6,251 bases of DNA from Phycisphaerales bacterium (GTDB lineage Bacteria > Planctomycetota > Phycisphaerae > Phycisphaerales > UBA1924). The notes under the pieces were generated by a model that was not told the DNA's origin, made no database searches, and was given only the letters and a program-made list of their open reading frames with translations. This document shows, one piece after another, positions 1-5,703 of the stretch. The stretch lies in assembly GCA_029260335.1 (NCBI GenBank), contig JAJDDL010000395.1:1-6251 (forward strand), read 5' to 3'. Both the position numbers and the translations under genes were made by a program. The stretch's first letter is position 1, and the number at the start of each line of letters is the position of its first letter.

Positions 1-1835
1 AGCCCCTTATCCTCCGCTTCCTCAACCGACTCTTCTTCCGTCTCGGCGACCTCCGCTCCCTCTGAGTCCTCCGCGTTCGCCTCTTCTGCCGGCTCGTCCT
101 TGTCTTCCTTGCGCTTCTTCTCCAGCTCCTTCTGAAGCTCGTACTCCTCCTTGCTCAATCGGAACCGATCGAACGCGTCCTGGGTCAAGAACAACCCCAT
201 CACGTCGTACTCGGCCCCCCAACTCCCGTGGCTCCGCTCGCCGTAGCGGTCCGACGCATAGATCAGCGCCTCGCCGCCCATCGCCCACCGCGCGTTCGCG
301 TCGGTGTACCCCGACTTGGACAGATCCACCGGCTCCGGATTCGATCCATCGGCCGGCACGAGCCCAACCTCGGTCACAAACGCACGCCCCCGGTTATAGA
401 AATCCACCGCAAGCCACTCGCTATCAGGCGACCAGCTAAACCAGTGATCCCCGTCCGAGTACGAGTAGAACGTGTCACCCTTCAAAACCGTCGGCGCATC
501 GCCGCTCTCGATATCCAGCACCCGCAGCGTCGTCCGGTTGTGCAAGAACGCGACCTTCTTGCCGTCCGGCGAATACTTCGGCTCAAACGCCTCGGCGACC
601 GTCTTCATCAACGGCTTCTCTTCGATCTTCGTCGCGCTGAAGAAATACAACTCGTCATCATCGGCCAGCGTCGACTCGTAGATCCCCCAAGACCCACCCC
701 GCTCGCTCGCGTACACGATCGACCGCCCATCGGGCGCAAAGTCGACGCTCCGCTCTTGCTCAGGCGTGTTGGTCACTCTCCGGGTCGTCGAGAAGTCGAT
801 CGAGGTCACGAACACCTCGCCGCGCACGACGAAGGCGATCTCCTTGCCATTGGGCGACACGCTAAACCCCGTCGCCCCACCGCGCTGCGTGCTCGTGCGC
901 ACCGCCGAGGCCCGCCCATCGATCGCAATCTGGATCGGCACCATTTGCGGCTCGCCATCCGCTGCCATGTGATAGATATCGCCATGCCAGCTAAACACAA
1001 GCTGATCGCCCGCCCCCGAAAGATCCCGCACCGGATGATGCTCGAACTCGGTCAACTGCTGGACATCGCCGCCGTCGGCGTCCATCTTGAACACATTGAA
1101 ATCGCCCGCCCGCTCGGACAAGAAGTACACCGACTCCTCGTCGGCGGACCACATCGGATGCCGATCCTCACCCTCATAGTCGGTCAGCATCGTGAGCGCG
1201 CCGCTCTCGATGTCCTGCAGCCACACATCCCGCGTGACCGACGACGTGTGATGCTTGCGAAGCTCATTCTCAAAGCCCTTCACGTCGTGGTAGAGCATCC
1301 GACCGCCGTCGCCGTCGAGCCGCGCATGCAGCGCGGGCGTGGTCAGCAGCATCCTCGGCGTGCCCCCATCGAGCGAAACCTCATACAACTCCGACAACGC
1401 CCCGCTCGGAAACAACGCGCTCTCCACGTCATCCAGCCGCGAACTCTCGAAGATCACGCTCTTGCCATCTGCGCTGAACCCGCTCGGCATATCCCCCGCC
1501 GAGTGATACGTCAAACGCGTCGCCTCGCCGCCACCCGCCGGCATGACGTACACGTCAAAGTTCCCGTTGCGATCCGACGCAAACGCGATGTGCTTGCCAT
1601 CGCGCGACCACACCGGCCGCGTCTCATACGCCCCATGAATCGTCAATGGCACCGCCCTGCCGCCCCGGCTCGCCACCGAATACAGGTCCCCGCCATGCGC
1701 GAACACGATCGTCCGCCCATTGGGCGAGATCGCCGGCGTGCGGAACCAGTTCGATGACACATCCTCGCCGGTCCCCGCATTAGCCAAGGAACCCGACAAC
1801 ACAACCGCGGCTACCGCCGTAGAAGCAATCAACAT
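1..1835 (-). CDS. Tricorn-like S41 family protease, N-terminal part (partial, continues beyond the left edge)
   Basis: Exported homologue of tricorn protease, an S41-family serine protease that degrades oligopeptides. Only the first 611 residues are present. Residues 1-20 (MLIASTAVAA...LANA) look like a short signal peptide, although the n-region lacks Lys/Arg. Residues 30-295 carry tricorn/PD40 beta-propeller repeats, such as PVWSRDGKHIAFASDRNG (74-91) and PMWSADEESVYFLSERAG (227-244). A second propeller follows: SVSPNGKEIAF (325-335), DFAPDGRSIVYASERGG (365-381), YSPDGKKVAFLHNR (421-434) and FSWSPDSEWLAVDFYNRG (466-483). Residues 547-572 (MGLFLTQDAFDRFRLSKEEY...) match the linker usual in bacterial tricorn homologues. 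A very acidic Glu/Lys tail occupies 572-611. The expected remaining blades, PDZ domain and S41 catalytic Ser/His lie outside the window, so activity cannot be judged. The start at 1835 is supported by GGAGGAG seven bases upstream. No neighbour shares its strand and transcription unit. The family call is firm; the substrate is unknown. Confidence 0.9.
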   Translation of the reverse strand, partial: MLIASTAVAAVVLSGSLANAGTGEDVSSNWFRTPAISPNGRTIVFAHGGDLYSVASRGGRAVPLTIHGAYETRPVWSRDGKHIAFASDRNGNFDVYVMPAGGGEATRLTYHSAGDMPSGFSADGKSVIFESSRLDDVESALFPSGALSELYEVSLDGGTPRMLLTTPALHARLDGDGGRMLYHDVKGFENELRKHHTSSVTRDVWLQDIESGALTMLTDYEGEDRHPMWSADEESVYFLSERAGDFNVFKMDADGGDVQQLTEFEHHPVRDLSGAGDQLVFSWHGDIYHMAADGEPQMVPIQIAIDGRASAVRTSTQRGGATGFSVSPNGKEIAFVVRGEVFVTSIDFSTTRRVTNTPEQERSVDFAPDGRSIVYASERGGSWGIYESTLADDDELYFFSATKIEEKPLMKTVAEAFEPKYSPDGKKVAFLHNRTTLRVLDIESGDAPTVLKGDTFYSYSDGDHWFSWSPDSEWLAVDFYNRGRAFVTEVGLVPADGSNPEPVDLSKSGYTDANARWAMGGEALIYASDRYGERSHGSWGAEYDVMGLFLTQDAFDRFRLSKEEYELQKELEKKRKEDKDEPAEEANAEDSEGAEVAETEEESVEEAEDKG

Positions 1836-1842
1836 TCTCAAT

Positions 1843-1849
1843 CTCCTCC
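1843..1849 (-). promoter_or_regulatory. Ribosome binding site of the tricorn-like protease gene
   Basis: On the minus strand GGAGGAG lies seven bases before the ATG at 1835. This is a near-perfect Shine-Dalgarno match at ideal spacing and fixes the start. The other-frame minus reading frame across 1780-1968 has no comparable signal. Confidence 0.8.
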
Positions 1850-2109
1850 AGGACCACGCCGAGCCCCGCGTGCCTCATGCTACAGCCGAGCGGCCGAATT
1901 GTTGAGCAAGAACCCCGCCTCCAGGTCCGATTACCCCGGCCGAATCCCGCCCCAGGCTCTCCCCACATACATTCCTAGTTCCGACGAGCCACGACGGTCA
2001 GGGAGTGACCAAGCACCCGCGCCCTCCCTTCCGCTCACCTTTCGCCGCGAATCCTGCCGCTCCGCCGCCCCCTCATCCGATGGGCTCCCCATACCCCGGA
2101 GTTTGCCCC
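1850..2109. other. Gene-free region between the tricorn-like gene and the FG-GAP remnant
   Basis: About 260 bases between two divergent units. I see no convincing gene here. The plus-strand reading frames through it are Pro/Arg-rich and look like GC-rich shadows. Promoters for the minus-strand protease gene should lie here, but no convincing -35/-10 pair could be picked out. GGAG at 2098-2101, eight bases before the ATG at 2110, is a plausible ribosome binding site for the broken gene that follows. Confidence 0.5.
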
Positions 2110-2513
2110 ATGCGCATCGCCGCCGACGCCCTGCCCGCCCTCGCCTCCGCCGCCGCCCAACTCCACGACCCCTTCCCCGCCGAGTTCGACCTCTCCCAAC
2201 TCCTCCCCGAAAACGGCGGCGACGGCTCGCCTGGCTTTGTCATGCAGGGAACACAGACAACTCTTGGTTTGGCGAAAACGCAACCCACATCGGCGACCTG
2301 AATGCCGACGGCGTCGACGACTTCGCGATCGGCGACGCTAGTGTCGGCGTTGATGACGTCCTCGAACGAGGGATCGTTTACGTCGTTCTTGGTCTAACCC
2401 GACGTTGCAATCGCTCGAAGACTCGCTTCGCCATGCGCGACTCAAATCTGAGTCGCGCATCAACCAGCAAGCTATCTCGCCGCAGCGCACAAGCGTTCGG
2501 TAGAACACCCTAG
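2110..2513 (+). pseudogene. FG-GAP / integrin-alpha-like repeat protein remnant, frameshifted and truncated
   Basis: Starts at ATG 2110 with GGAG eight bases upstream. The first frame gives a short leader, then FDLSQLLPENGGDGSPGFV and MQG, a sequence style typical of the start of planctomycete FG-GAP proteins; it runs into a stop at 2299-2301. From about 2250 a second plus frame continues the same protein: NTDNSWFGENATHIG, then GDLNADGVDDFAIGDASV (an FG-GAP calcium-binding DxNxDGxxD signature) and GIVYVVLG, ending at 2393. One missing base after 2249, in the third position of a Gly codon, joins the two halves exactly. After 2393 the similarity stops; the frame runs to TAG at 2513 through Arg/Ser-rich sequence with no FG-GAP character. 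Intact relatives have several FG-GAP blades; here only about one is left. Intact members are secreted or surface beta-propellers. The frameshift could be a sequencing error, but the lost 3' end suggests real decay or replacement by recombination. Confidence 0.6.
2433..2460. repeat. Perfect 12-bp inverted repeat (hairpin)
   Basis: The left arm ATGCGCGACTCA (2433-2444) is exactly complementary to the right arm (2449-2460), with the loop AATC. No T-run follows on either strand, so it is not a standard intrinsic terminator. It lies just past the point where the FG-GAP similarity stops (2393), so it may mark a recombination junction or a recognition site. Confidence 0.7.
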
Positions 2514-2531
2514 TGAGTTATGCTCAAATTA

Positions 2532-2540
2532 TGTTAGAAT
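2532..2540 (+). promoter_or_regulatory. Possible extended -10 promoter element
   Basis: TG at 2532-2533, one base, then TAGAAT at 2535-2540 (5 of 6 to TATAAT) make an extended -10 box in AT-rich DNA. There is no good -35 box 16-18 bases upstream. No gene follows on this strand before the terminator at 2773. Weak prediction. Confidence 0.2.
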
Positions 2541-2616
2541 CACGCGCGTCGCGCACCACTTCTTGTAATTAGACTTAGAACAAATCTAACCTGATCAAAT
2601 TCACGCACGAATCACC

Positions 2617-2652
2617 GACAAATTTGTCACTTTTTGGGGAAAGTCCCAGAAT
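2617..2652 (+). promoter_or_regulatory. Possible promoter with an overlapping operator-like palindrome
   Basis: GACAAATTTGTC (2617-2628) is a perfect 12-bp palindrome. Its right half overlaps TTGTCA (2624-2629, 5 of 6 to the -35 consensus). After a 17-base spacer comes CAGAAT (2647-2652, 4 of 6 to -10). This arrangement could be a repressor-controlled sigma70-type promoter reading towards the terminator at 2773. The match is modest and there is no downstream gene to support it. Confidence 0.25.
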
Positions 2653-2743
2653 AATGACACCGATCGCTTAGCTTGTTCGCATGTGTTAGTTGAAACTCTT
2701 GCTGCGCAACGATGCGCATGCAACGCGTGGCGAACCGGTGACG

Positions 2744-2760
2744 TGTCGGGATTCCCGACA
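2744..2760. repeat. Perfect 8-bp palindrome with a one-base centre
   Basis: TGTCGGGATTCCCGACA: the half-sites TGTCGGGA and TCCCGACA flank a single T. A loop this small suits a dimeric DNA-binding protein site better than an RNA hairpin, though a 7-bp stem with a 3-base loop is possible. It lies 12 bases before the terminator hairpin at 2773. I do not recognise the site as that of a known regulator. Confidence 0.4.
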
Positions 2761-2772
2761 TACCCACCCCTG

Positions 2773-2807
2773 GCGCCCGGGCTCACGCTCGGGCGCTTCC
2801 TTTTATT
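2773..2807 (+). terminator. Intrinsic terminator, plus strand
   Basis: A 10-bp GC-rich stem (2773-2782 with 2787-2796, one G-U pair) has the loop TCAC and is followed by TTCCTTTTATT. Read on the plus strand this is a good rho-independent terminator. There is no T-run on the minus side, although the convergent methyltransferase gene ends 49 bases away at 2845, so the stem may still stall or protect that transcript. No intact plus-strand gene lies upstream within this window. Confidence 0.55.
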
Positions 2808-2844
2808 CACACACGCGCCGCATGCCGCACCGCGCTTCAACAAT

Positions 2845-4071
2845 CTACCGATCCGCCATTTGTACCCTCTGCGTGACCAGAGCCTCGATTCTCTGCCCAA
2901 AACGCAGCACAAATACGACAAATCCCCTATCGCCAGAGCCACGCAACTCGCCTTGCACCCGATCCGGCTCGCAAGCCCCGCCCCGCGTCTTCACCTCGAC
3001 GATCCCGCCGTCGTTGGCGCGCAACCACTCCCGCACGCGTTTCACTCGCCAGCCCATCCGAGCCTGCACCACGTAACTCGTCGCCCACGCCGACGCGCCT
3101 TCAAGCTCGCACGCCACAAGATCCCCTGTAAACAACCCCACACTCGGATGCAACATCCCAAGCCCAGCATGCGCCCCAAACTCTCCAAGTAACCCAGCGC
3201 GTTCGATCACCGGGTCCAACGCGTGCACAAACCGTCCTAACTCATGCACCGCAATCGGTGCTGGCTGGGCTTCTAACTCCCGCACAAGACTGTACGCCGT
3301 GCCATTGCCATCGATCATCGTGGCGCAACGTCCAAAGCGCACCAATTCTCCCGCCCAAAGCACCGCCTGGTTCATCCGCCCTTGCCGAGATATGTACTCC
3401 ACCTCACCCGCGGGCAAGTCCTCGGCGTCCACCCCCGGCCCAAGCTTGATCGCCGCCCCGCGCGCCTCATCGCACACCCGCCGAACGAACCCAAGCCCCG
3501 GCTCCAGATCTTCAAGCCTGAGCTTTCGCCGCCCCTCACCCCGCCGCTGCGGATCCAAGTGAACAAACCGATCGTTCAGATCAACATGCTGCACATCCGC
3601 CACCACTGACCGCGCCCGATCGCCCGCCTCTTCTCCAGGCGCGCTACATCTCTTAACGTTCTCCTCAGCCATCCACGCCCGCACCGCCGAGTGATCCACT
3701 GCTTCGACAGACCCAACCTCCGCAAGCCCGATCGCATCGCCTCCAATCCCACAACACAAGTCGAGCACCGGGCGATCAGCCCCTGCAAACCGCGCAGCTT
3801 TATGTCGGGCAACATCCGTCGCACTCGCCATCTGCACGCCTGCCGGATCCGCCACAAGCCCCTCGGCCCTTGTTATCCGCCCCACCCCCCGCCGTCGAGC
3901 CTCCGCCAAACGCAGCGCCACCCGCACCCGCTCAGCCGAGCCCCACTTACGAAGCTTCTCAATCCCCGAGACATCACCCTCACGCACCAAGCCCGCGCGC
4001 GCCACAAACGCACGACCCTCGTCGCTGATCAGCCATTGCCAGTCCTCAAGCTGTCCCAGTTCAAGATCCAC
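2845..4071 (-). CDS. Class I SAM-dependent methyltransferase with THUMP-like C-terminal domain
   Basis: Predicted cytosolic methyltransferase, 408 residues from GTG 4071, ending in TAG at 2845. The N-terminal helical part (8-95, LEDWQWLISDEG...) precedes a Rossmann fold. This fold has SAM motif I VLDLCCGIGGD (102-112), an acidic residue after strand two in EAVDHS (123-128), and a DPPR-like motif in HLDPQRRGEGRRK (171-183). The C-terminal region (about 330-400, YVVQARMGWRVKRVREWLR, then VEVKTRGG) resembles the THUMP-like domain of this family. Nucleic-acid methylation is the likely role, by analogy with DPPY/DPPR-motif enzymes; the target is unknown. The same frame stays open upstream to 4206, but that part runs through an intergenic repeat. 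GTG 4071 is preferred because the protein-like sequence begins there, although no strong ribosome binding site precedes it. The upstream gene on this strand is gmk, 211 bp away, with a terminator between. Confidence 0.78.
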   Translation of the reverse strand: MDLELGQLEDWQWLISDEGRAFVARAGLVREGDVSGIEKLRKWGSAERVRVALRLAEARRRGVGRITRAEGLVADPAGVQMASATDVARHKAARFAGADRPVLDLCCGIGGDAIGLAEVGSVEAVDHSAVRAWMAEENVKRCSAPGEEAGDRARSVVADVQHVDLNDRFVHLDPQRRGEGRRKLRLEDLEPGLGFVRRVCDEARGAAIKLGPGVDAEDLPAGEVEYISRQGRMNQAVLWAGELVRFGRCATMIDGNGTAYSLVRELEAQPAPIAVHELGRFVHALDPVIERAGLLGEFGAHAGLGMLHPSVGLFTGDLVACELEGASAWATSYVVQARMGWRVKRVREWLRANDGGIVEVKTRGGACEPDRVQGELRGSGDRGFVVFVLRFGQRIEALVTQRVQMADR

Positions 4072-4115
4072 CCGACATTGAAGGCAACGCTCTCTCTCCG
4101 CAGCCGTCTCCTCCC

Positions 4116-4272
4116 AAAAGAGGCCCTGGCACAAGCCTGGGCTTTTCTGTGGTAGGACCGGCACCCTGCCGGTCATCGCGCTGCGATACCAACGCGCTGC
4201 ACCCAAAGGGACCCCAGTTGGTCATTGAAGCACAAGCACAAAAAAGCCCAGGCTCGCGCCCGGGCCTCCTAT
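4116..4272. repeat. Paired-hairpin intergenic repeat, copy 3 (between gmk and the methyltransferase)
   Basis: The left arm, 4116-4143, contains AGGCCCTGGCACAAGCC. The inverted right arm, 4245-4272, matches its complement at about 23 of 28 positions by eye. Between them is a perfect 8-bp hairpin, GACCGGCACCCTGCCGGTC (4156-4174), and a small ATCGC/GCGAT hairpin (4175-4187). Resembling modules lie outside the arms in copies 1 and 2. The right arm doubles as the gmk terminator. The left arm is followed by TTTTCT on the plus strand and CTCTTTT on the minus strand, so it may also stop transcription in either direction. Intergenic location supports a non-coding repeat. Confidence 0.65.
4240..4267 (-). 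terminator. Intrinsic terminator of gmk
   Basis: Read on the minus strand: the left stem AGGCCCGGGC, the loop GCGA (a stable GNRA tetraloop), the right stem GCCTGGGCTT, then a T-run of six that overlaps the end of the stem. The stem is 10 bp with two G-U pairs. It begins 16 bases after the gmk stop codon. It is formed by the right arm of the intergenic repeat. Confidence 0.8.
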
Positions 4273-4282
4273 CCGCGCTCGG

Positions 4283-4879
4283 CTATCCGCGCTCAGCGAC
4301 CCGGGCCCGATGCTCCCGCACCATCCCCACCGTCTCTGCGACCGCCCGCCCCAACTCATCATTCACCACAAACGCGTCATACACCCCGCAGTTCTGGGCC
4401 TCGGCGATCTCCCGCTGAGCCTCCCCAAACCGCTTCTGGATCTTGTCCTCACCCTCGCGCTGGCGAGACCGCAAACGCAACAGCAAATCCTCCGGGCTCG
4501 GCGGCAGCACGAACACGCCGAACATCCCCGGCATCTTCTCTTTCACCTGCTTCGCGCCCCGCACGTCGATCTCCAGGATCATCAGCCCGCCGCGAGCTAG
4601 CGTGTCCTCCACCGGCCCCCTCGGCGTGCCATATCGCTTCTCAAACACCCCCGCCCACTCAAGCAACTCCCCGTCATCTACCATCCGATCAAACTCGGCC
4701 TCGTCCAAAAACCGGTAGTCGACCCCCTCGCGGTCCTTGGTCGCTTGGGCCCGCGTCGTCACGCTCACGCTGAAGACCGCGTCGTCGAACGCCTTCTCCA
4801 CCTCGCGCGCAATGGTCGTCTTCCCCGCCCCGCTCGGCCCCGAAATCACCAAAAGCAATCCACTCATCGCCCCCAGCAT
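4283..4879 (-). CDS. gmk: Guanylate kinase
   Basis: Cytosolic guanylate kinase that phosphorylates GMP to GDP with ATP, needed for GTP, dGTP and nucleotide-signal supply. Length is 198 residues, within the usual 190-210 range. P-loop GPSGAGKT at 14-21. The GMP-binding region includes VSVTTR (38-43) and GVDYRFLDEAEFDRM (52-66). YGTPRGPVED (83-92) and ILEIDVRGAKQVK (101-113) are the conserved core, the latter matching the family's DIDVQGA block. The LID region is RSRQREGEDKIQKR (137-150). The C-terminus AFVVNDELGRAV (169-180) is also typical. The start at 4879 is preferred because GGAGG lies nine bases upstream; a second in-frame ATG at 4867 (MSGLLLVISG...) gives the more usual family N-terminus and remains possible. 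The gene appears complete and intact, with its own terminator just downstream. Confidence 0.95.
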   Translation of the reverse strand: MLGAMSGLLLVISGPSGAGKTTIAREVEKAFDDAVFSVSVTTRAQATKDREGVDYRFLDEAEFDRMVDDGELLEWAGVFEKRYGTPRGPVEDTLARGGLMILEIDVRGAKQVKEKMPGMFGVFVLPPSPEDLLLRLRSRQREGEDKIQKRFGEAQREIAEAQNCGVYDAFVVNDELGRAVAETVGMVREHRARVAERG

Positions 4880-4930
4880 ACGCCCCCACCTCCGCGCTGG
4901 CGGCGACCACCAACGACAACCCGGGCGTCA

Positions 4931-5062
4931 GCATCCTGCCCCCGATCGCCGCAGGCGATACGCCCAAGAGAGGCCCTGGCGCAAGCCAGGGCTCCCGCGT
5001 CGCACTGCCCACATCAACCTTCGGACAATCCAAAAGCCCAGGCTCGCGCCAAGGCCTCTCTT
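4931..5062. repeat. Paired-hairpin intergenic repeat, copy 1 (left of the zinc-ribbon gene)
   Basis: It begins with a block GCATCCTGCC (4931-4940) followed by a perfect ATCGCC/GGCGAT hairpin with a GCA loop. Then comes an arm at 4966-4993 containing AGGCCCTGGCGCAAGCC, a perfect stem with a GCAA tetraloop. After a 41-base spacer comes the inverted arm at 5035-5062, which matches the complement of the first at 25 of 28 positions. About 87% identical by eye to copy 2 at 5704-5836, in the same orientation, including the spacer. Confidence 0.75.
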
Positions 5063-5098
5063 GAATCGCGCACTACCCCCCAAATGAGTCGGCAACGC

Positions 5099-5124
5099 AG
5101 GCCTCTGGCGCAAGCCCGGCCCCC
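5099..5124. repeat. Solitary diverged repeat arm
   Basis: AGGCCTCTGGCGCAAGCC and the following CGGCCC resemble one arm of the paired-hairpin repeats, keeping the GGCGCAAGCC core and GCAA loop. No inverted partner was found nearby. It lies 28 bases before the zinc-ribbon gene start. Confidence 0.45.
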
Positions 5125-5152
5125 CGACGTACCATCAATCGGAGATACTCCA

Positions 5153-5692
5153 ATGCCATTCGGCCTGCAACTCATAGAAGCGATCGGCATCCACCCACTC
5201 CCCCTCCAGCCGTTCGCCCTCCTGGCCGGCGCATTCACTGCACTCGTCTTGCCCTGGGCCCGCCGCCGAACCAAACGCGGATCATGCAGGTTCTGCGGTT
5301 ATTCGCTCGCCGGCCTGGAAGACATCGCCCTCTGCCCCGAATGCGGCCGCCCACGCGCAGTCTCTCACGAATGGGACACCTACGGGCCGGTCAAATACCT
5401 TCTCATACTCATCGCGTCGCTCTTACCGCTCTTGGCGACTGTTGTCTTGGTCTCAGTGCAGCGATCCACGGACGTGGATCTTTTGTCAGTGTTCGATACC
5501 CGTACAGGTCTATGGCTGATATGCACGTTGGGATCATTTGGCCTGATGTTTGTGCATGCTCTGGTTCTCATTGGGGCCGGTGCGCGATGGCGGCTCGAGA
5601 TGGGCTGGGTAGTTCCTCTGCTCACGCTGGCGGTGCTTGGAAACGAAATCGCCATCGGAATCGCATTGCTGTTCCCAGCGTTCGAGAGCTAA
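5153..5692 (+). CDS. Zinc-ribbon multi-pass membrane protein of unknown function
   Basis: Not assigned to a named family. 179 residues from ATG 5153 (GGAG eight bases upstream) to TAA 5692. A first hydrophobic segment (about 17-35) is followed by a basic stretch, ARRRTKRG (36-43). Next is a four-cysteine zinc ribbon: CRFCGYSLAGL (45-55) and CPECGRP (61-67), with ligands C45, C48, C61 and C64. Three more membrane segments follow at about 82-102, 119-142 and 151-174. By the positive-inside rule the ribbon is probably cytoplasmic. The CGYxLxGL...CPECG pattern recurs in many small planctomycete membrane proteins of unknown role. The reading frame stays open far upstream to 4745, but that part is antisense to gmk and crosses repeats. 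Base use in the second half appears less GC-biased than in its neighbours. Both flanks carry copies of the same intergenic repeat, so it may have been mobilised or duplicated as a unit. Confidence 0.8.
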   Translation: MPFGLQLIEAIGIHPLPLQPFALLAGAFTALVLPWARRRTKRGSCRFCGYSLAGLEDIALCPECGRPRAVSHEWDTYGPVKYLLILIASLLPLLATVVLVSVQRSTDVDLLSVFDTRTGLWLICTLGSFGLMFVHALVLIGAGARWRLEMGWVVPLLTLAVLGNEIAIGIALLFPAFES

Positions 5693-5703
5693 ACGGGGCG
5701 GTG

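Larger units (their letters stand above)
2514..2772. other. Gene-free, locally AT-rich intergenic region
   Basis: No convincing protein gene. Bases 2515-2700 are clearly richer in A/T than the surrounding DNA. The minus-strand frame spanning 2601-2942 has no recognisable domain and overlaps the methyltransferase 3' end. The region holds the palindromes at 2617-2628 and 2744-2760, weak promoter-like boxes, and, at its right end, a plus-strand terminator. No plus-strand peptide longer than about ten codons was found between 2650 and 2772, so any plus-strand transcript here would probably be non-coding. Confidence 0.45.

Noticed and set aside
228..1757. Long plus-strand open frame of 509 codons
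   Set aside because: It is antisense to the tricorn-like gene, is rich in Arg, His and Pro with no domain, and arises from the GC-rich codon bias of the true minus-strand gene.
2433..2460. Intrinsic terminator call for the 12-bp hairpin
   Set aside because: No T-run follows the stem on either strand.
2515..2720. Possible integron attC site in the AT-rich stretch
   Set aside because: ATCTAAC near 2584 fits one half-site consensus, but no matching GTTRRRY partner at suitable distance was found, and there is no integrase or cassette array.
2601..2942. Minus-strand open frame of 113 codons overlapping the methyltransferase end
   Set aside because: No domain, no ribosome binding site, crosses the terminator hairpin and the palindromes; composition changes along its length.
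2683..3192. Plus-strand open frame of 169 codons
   Set aside because: Mostly antisense to the methyltransferase, Arg/Pro/His-rich, no RBS and no recognisable motif.
4745..5152. Upstream extension of the zinc-ribbon protein to 315 residues
   Set aside because: It would read antisense through gmk and through repeat copy 1; ATG 5153 has a good RBS and a protein-like N-terminus.
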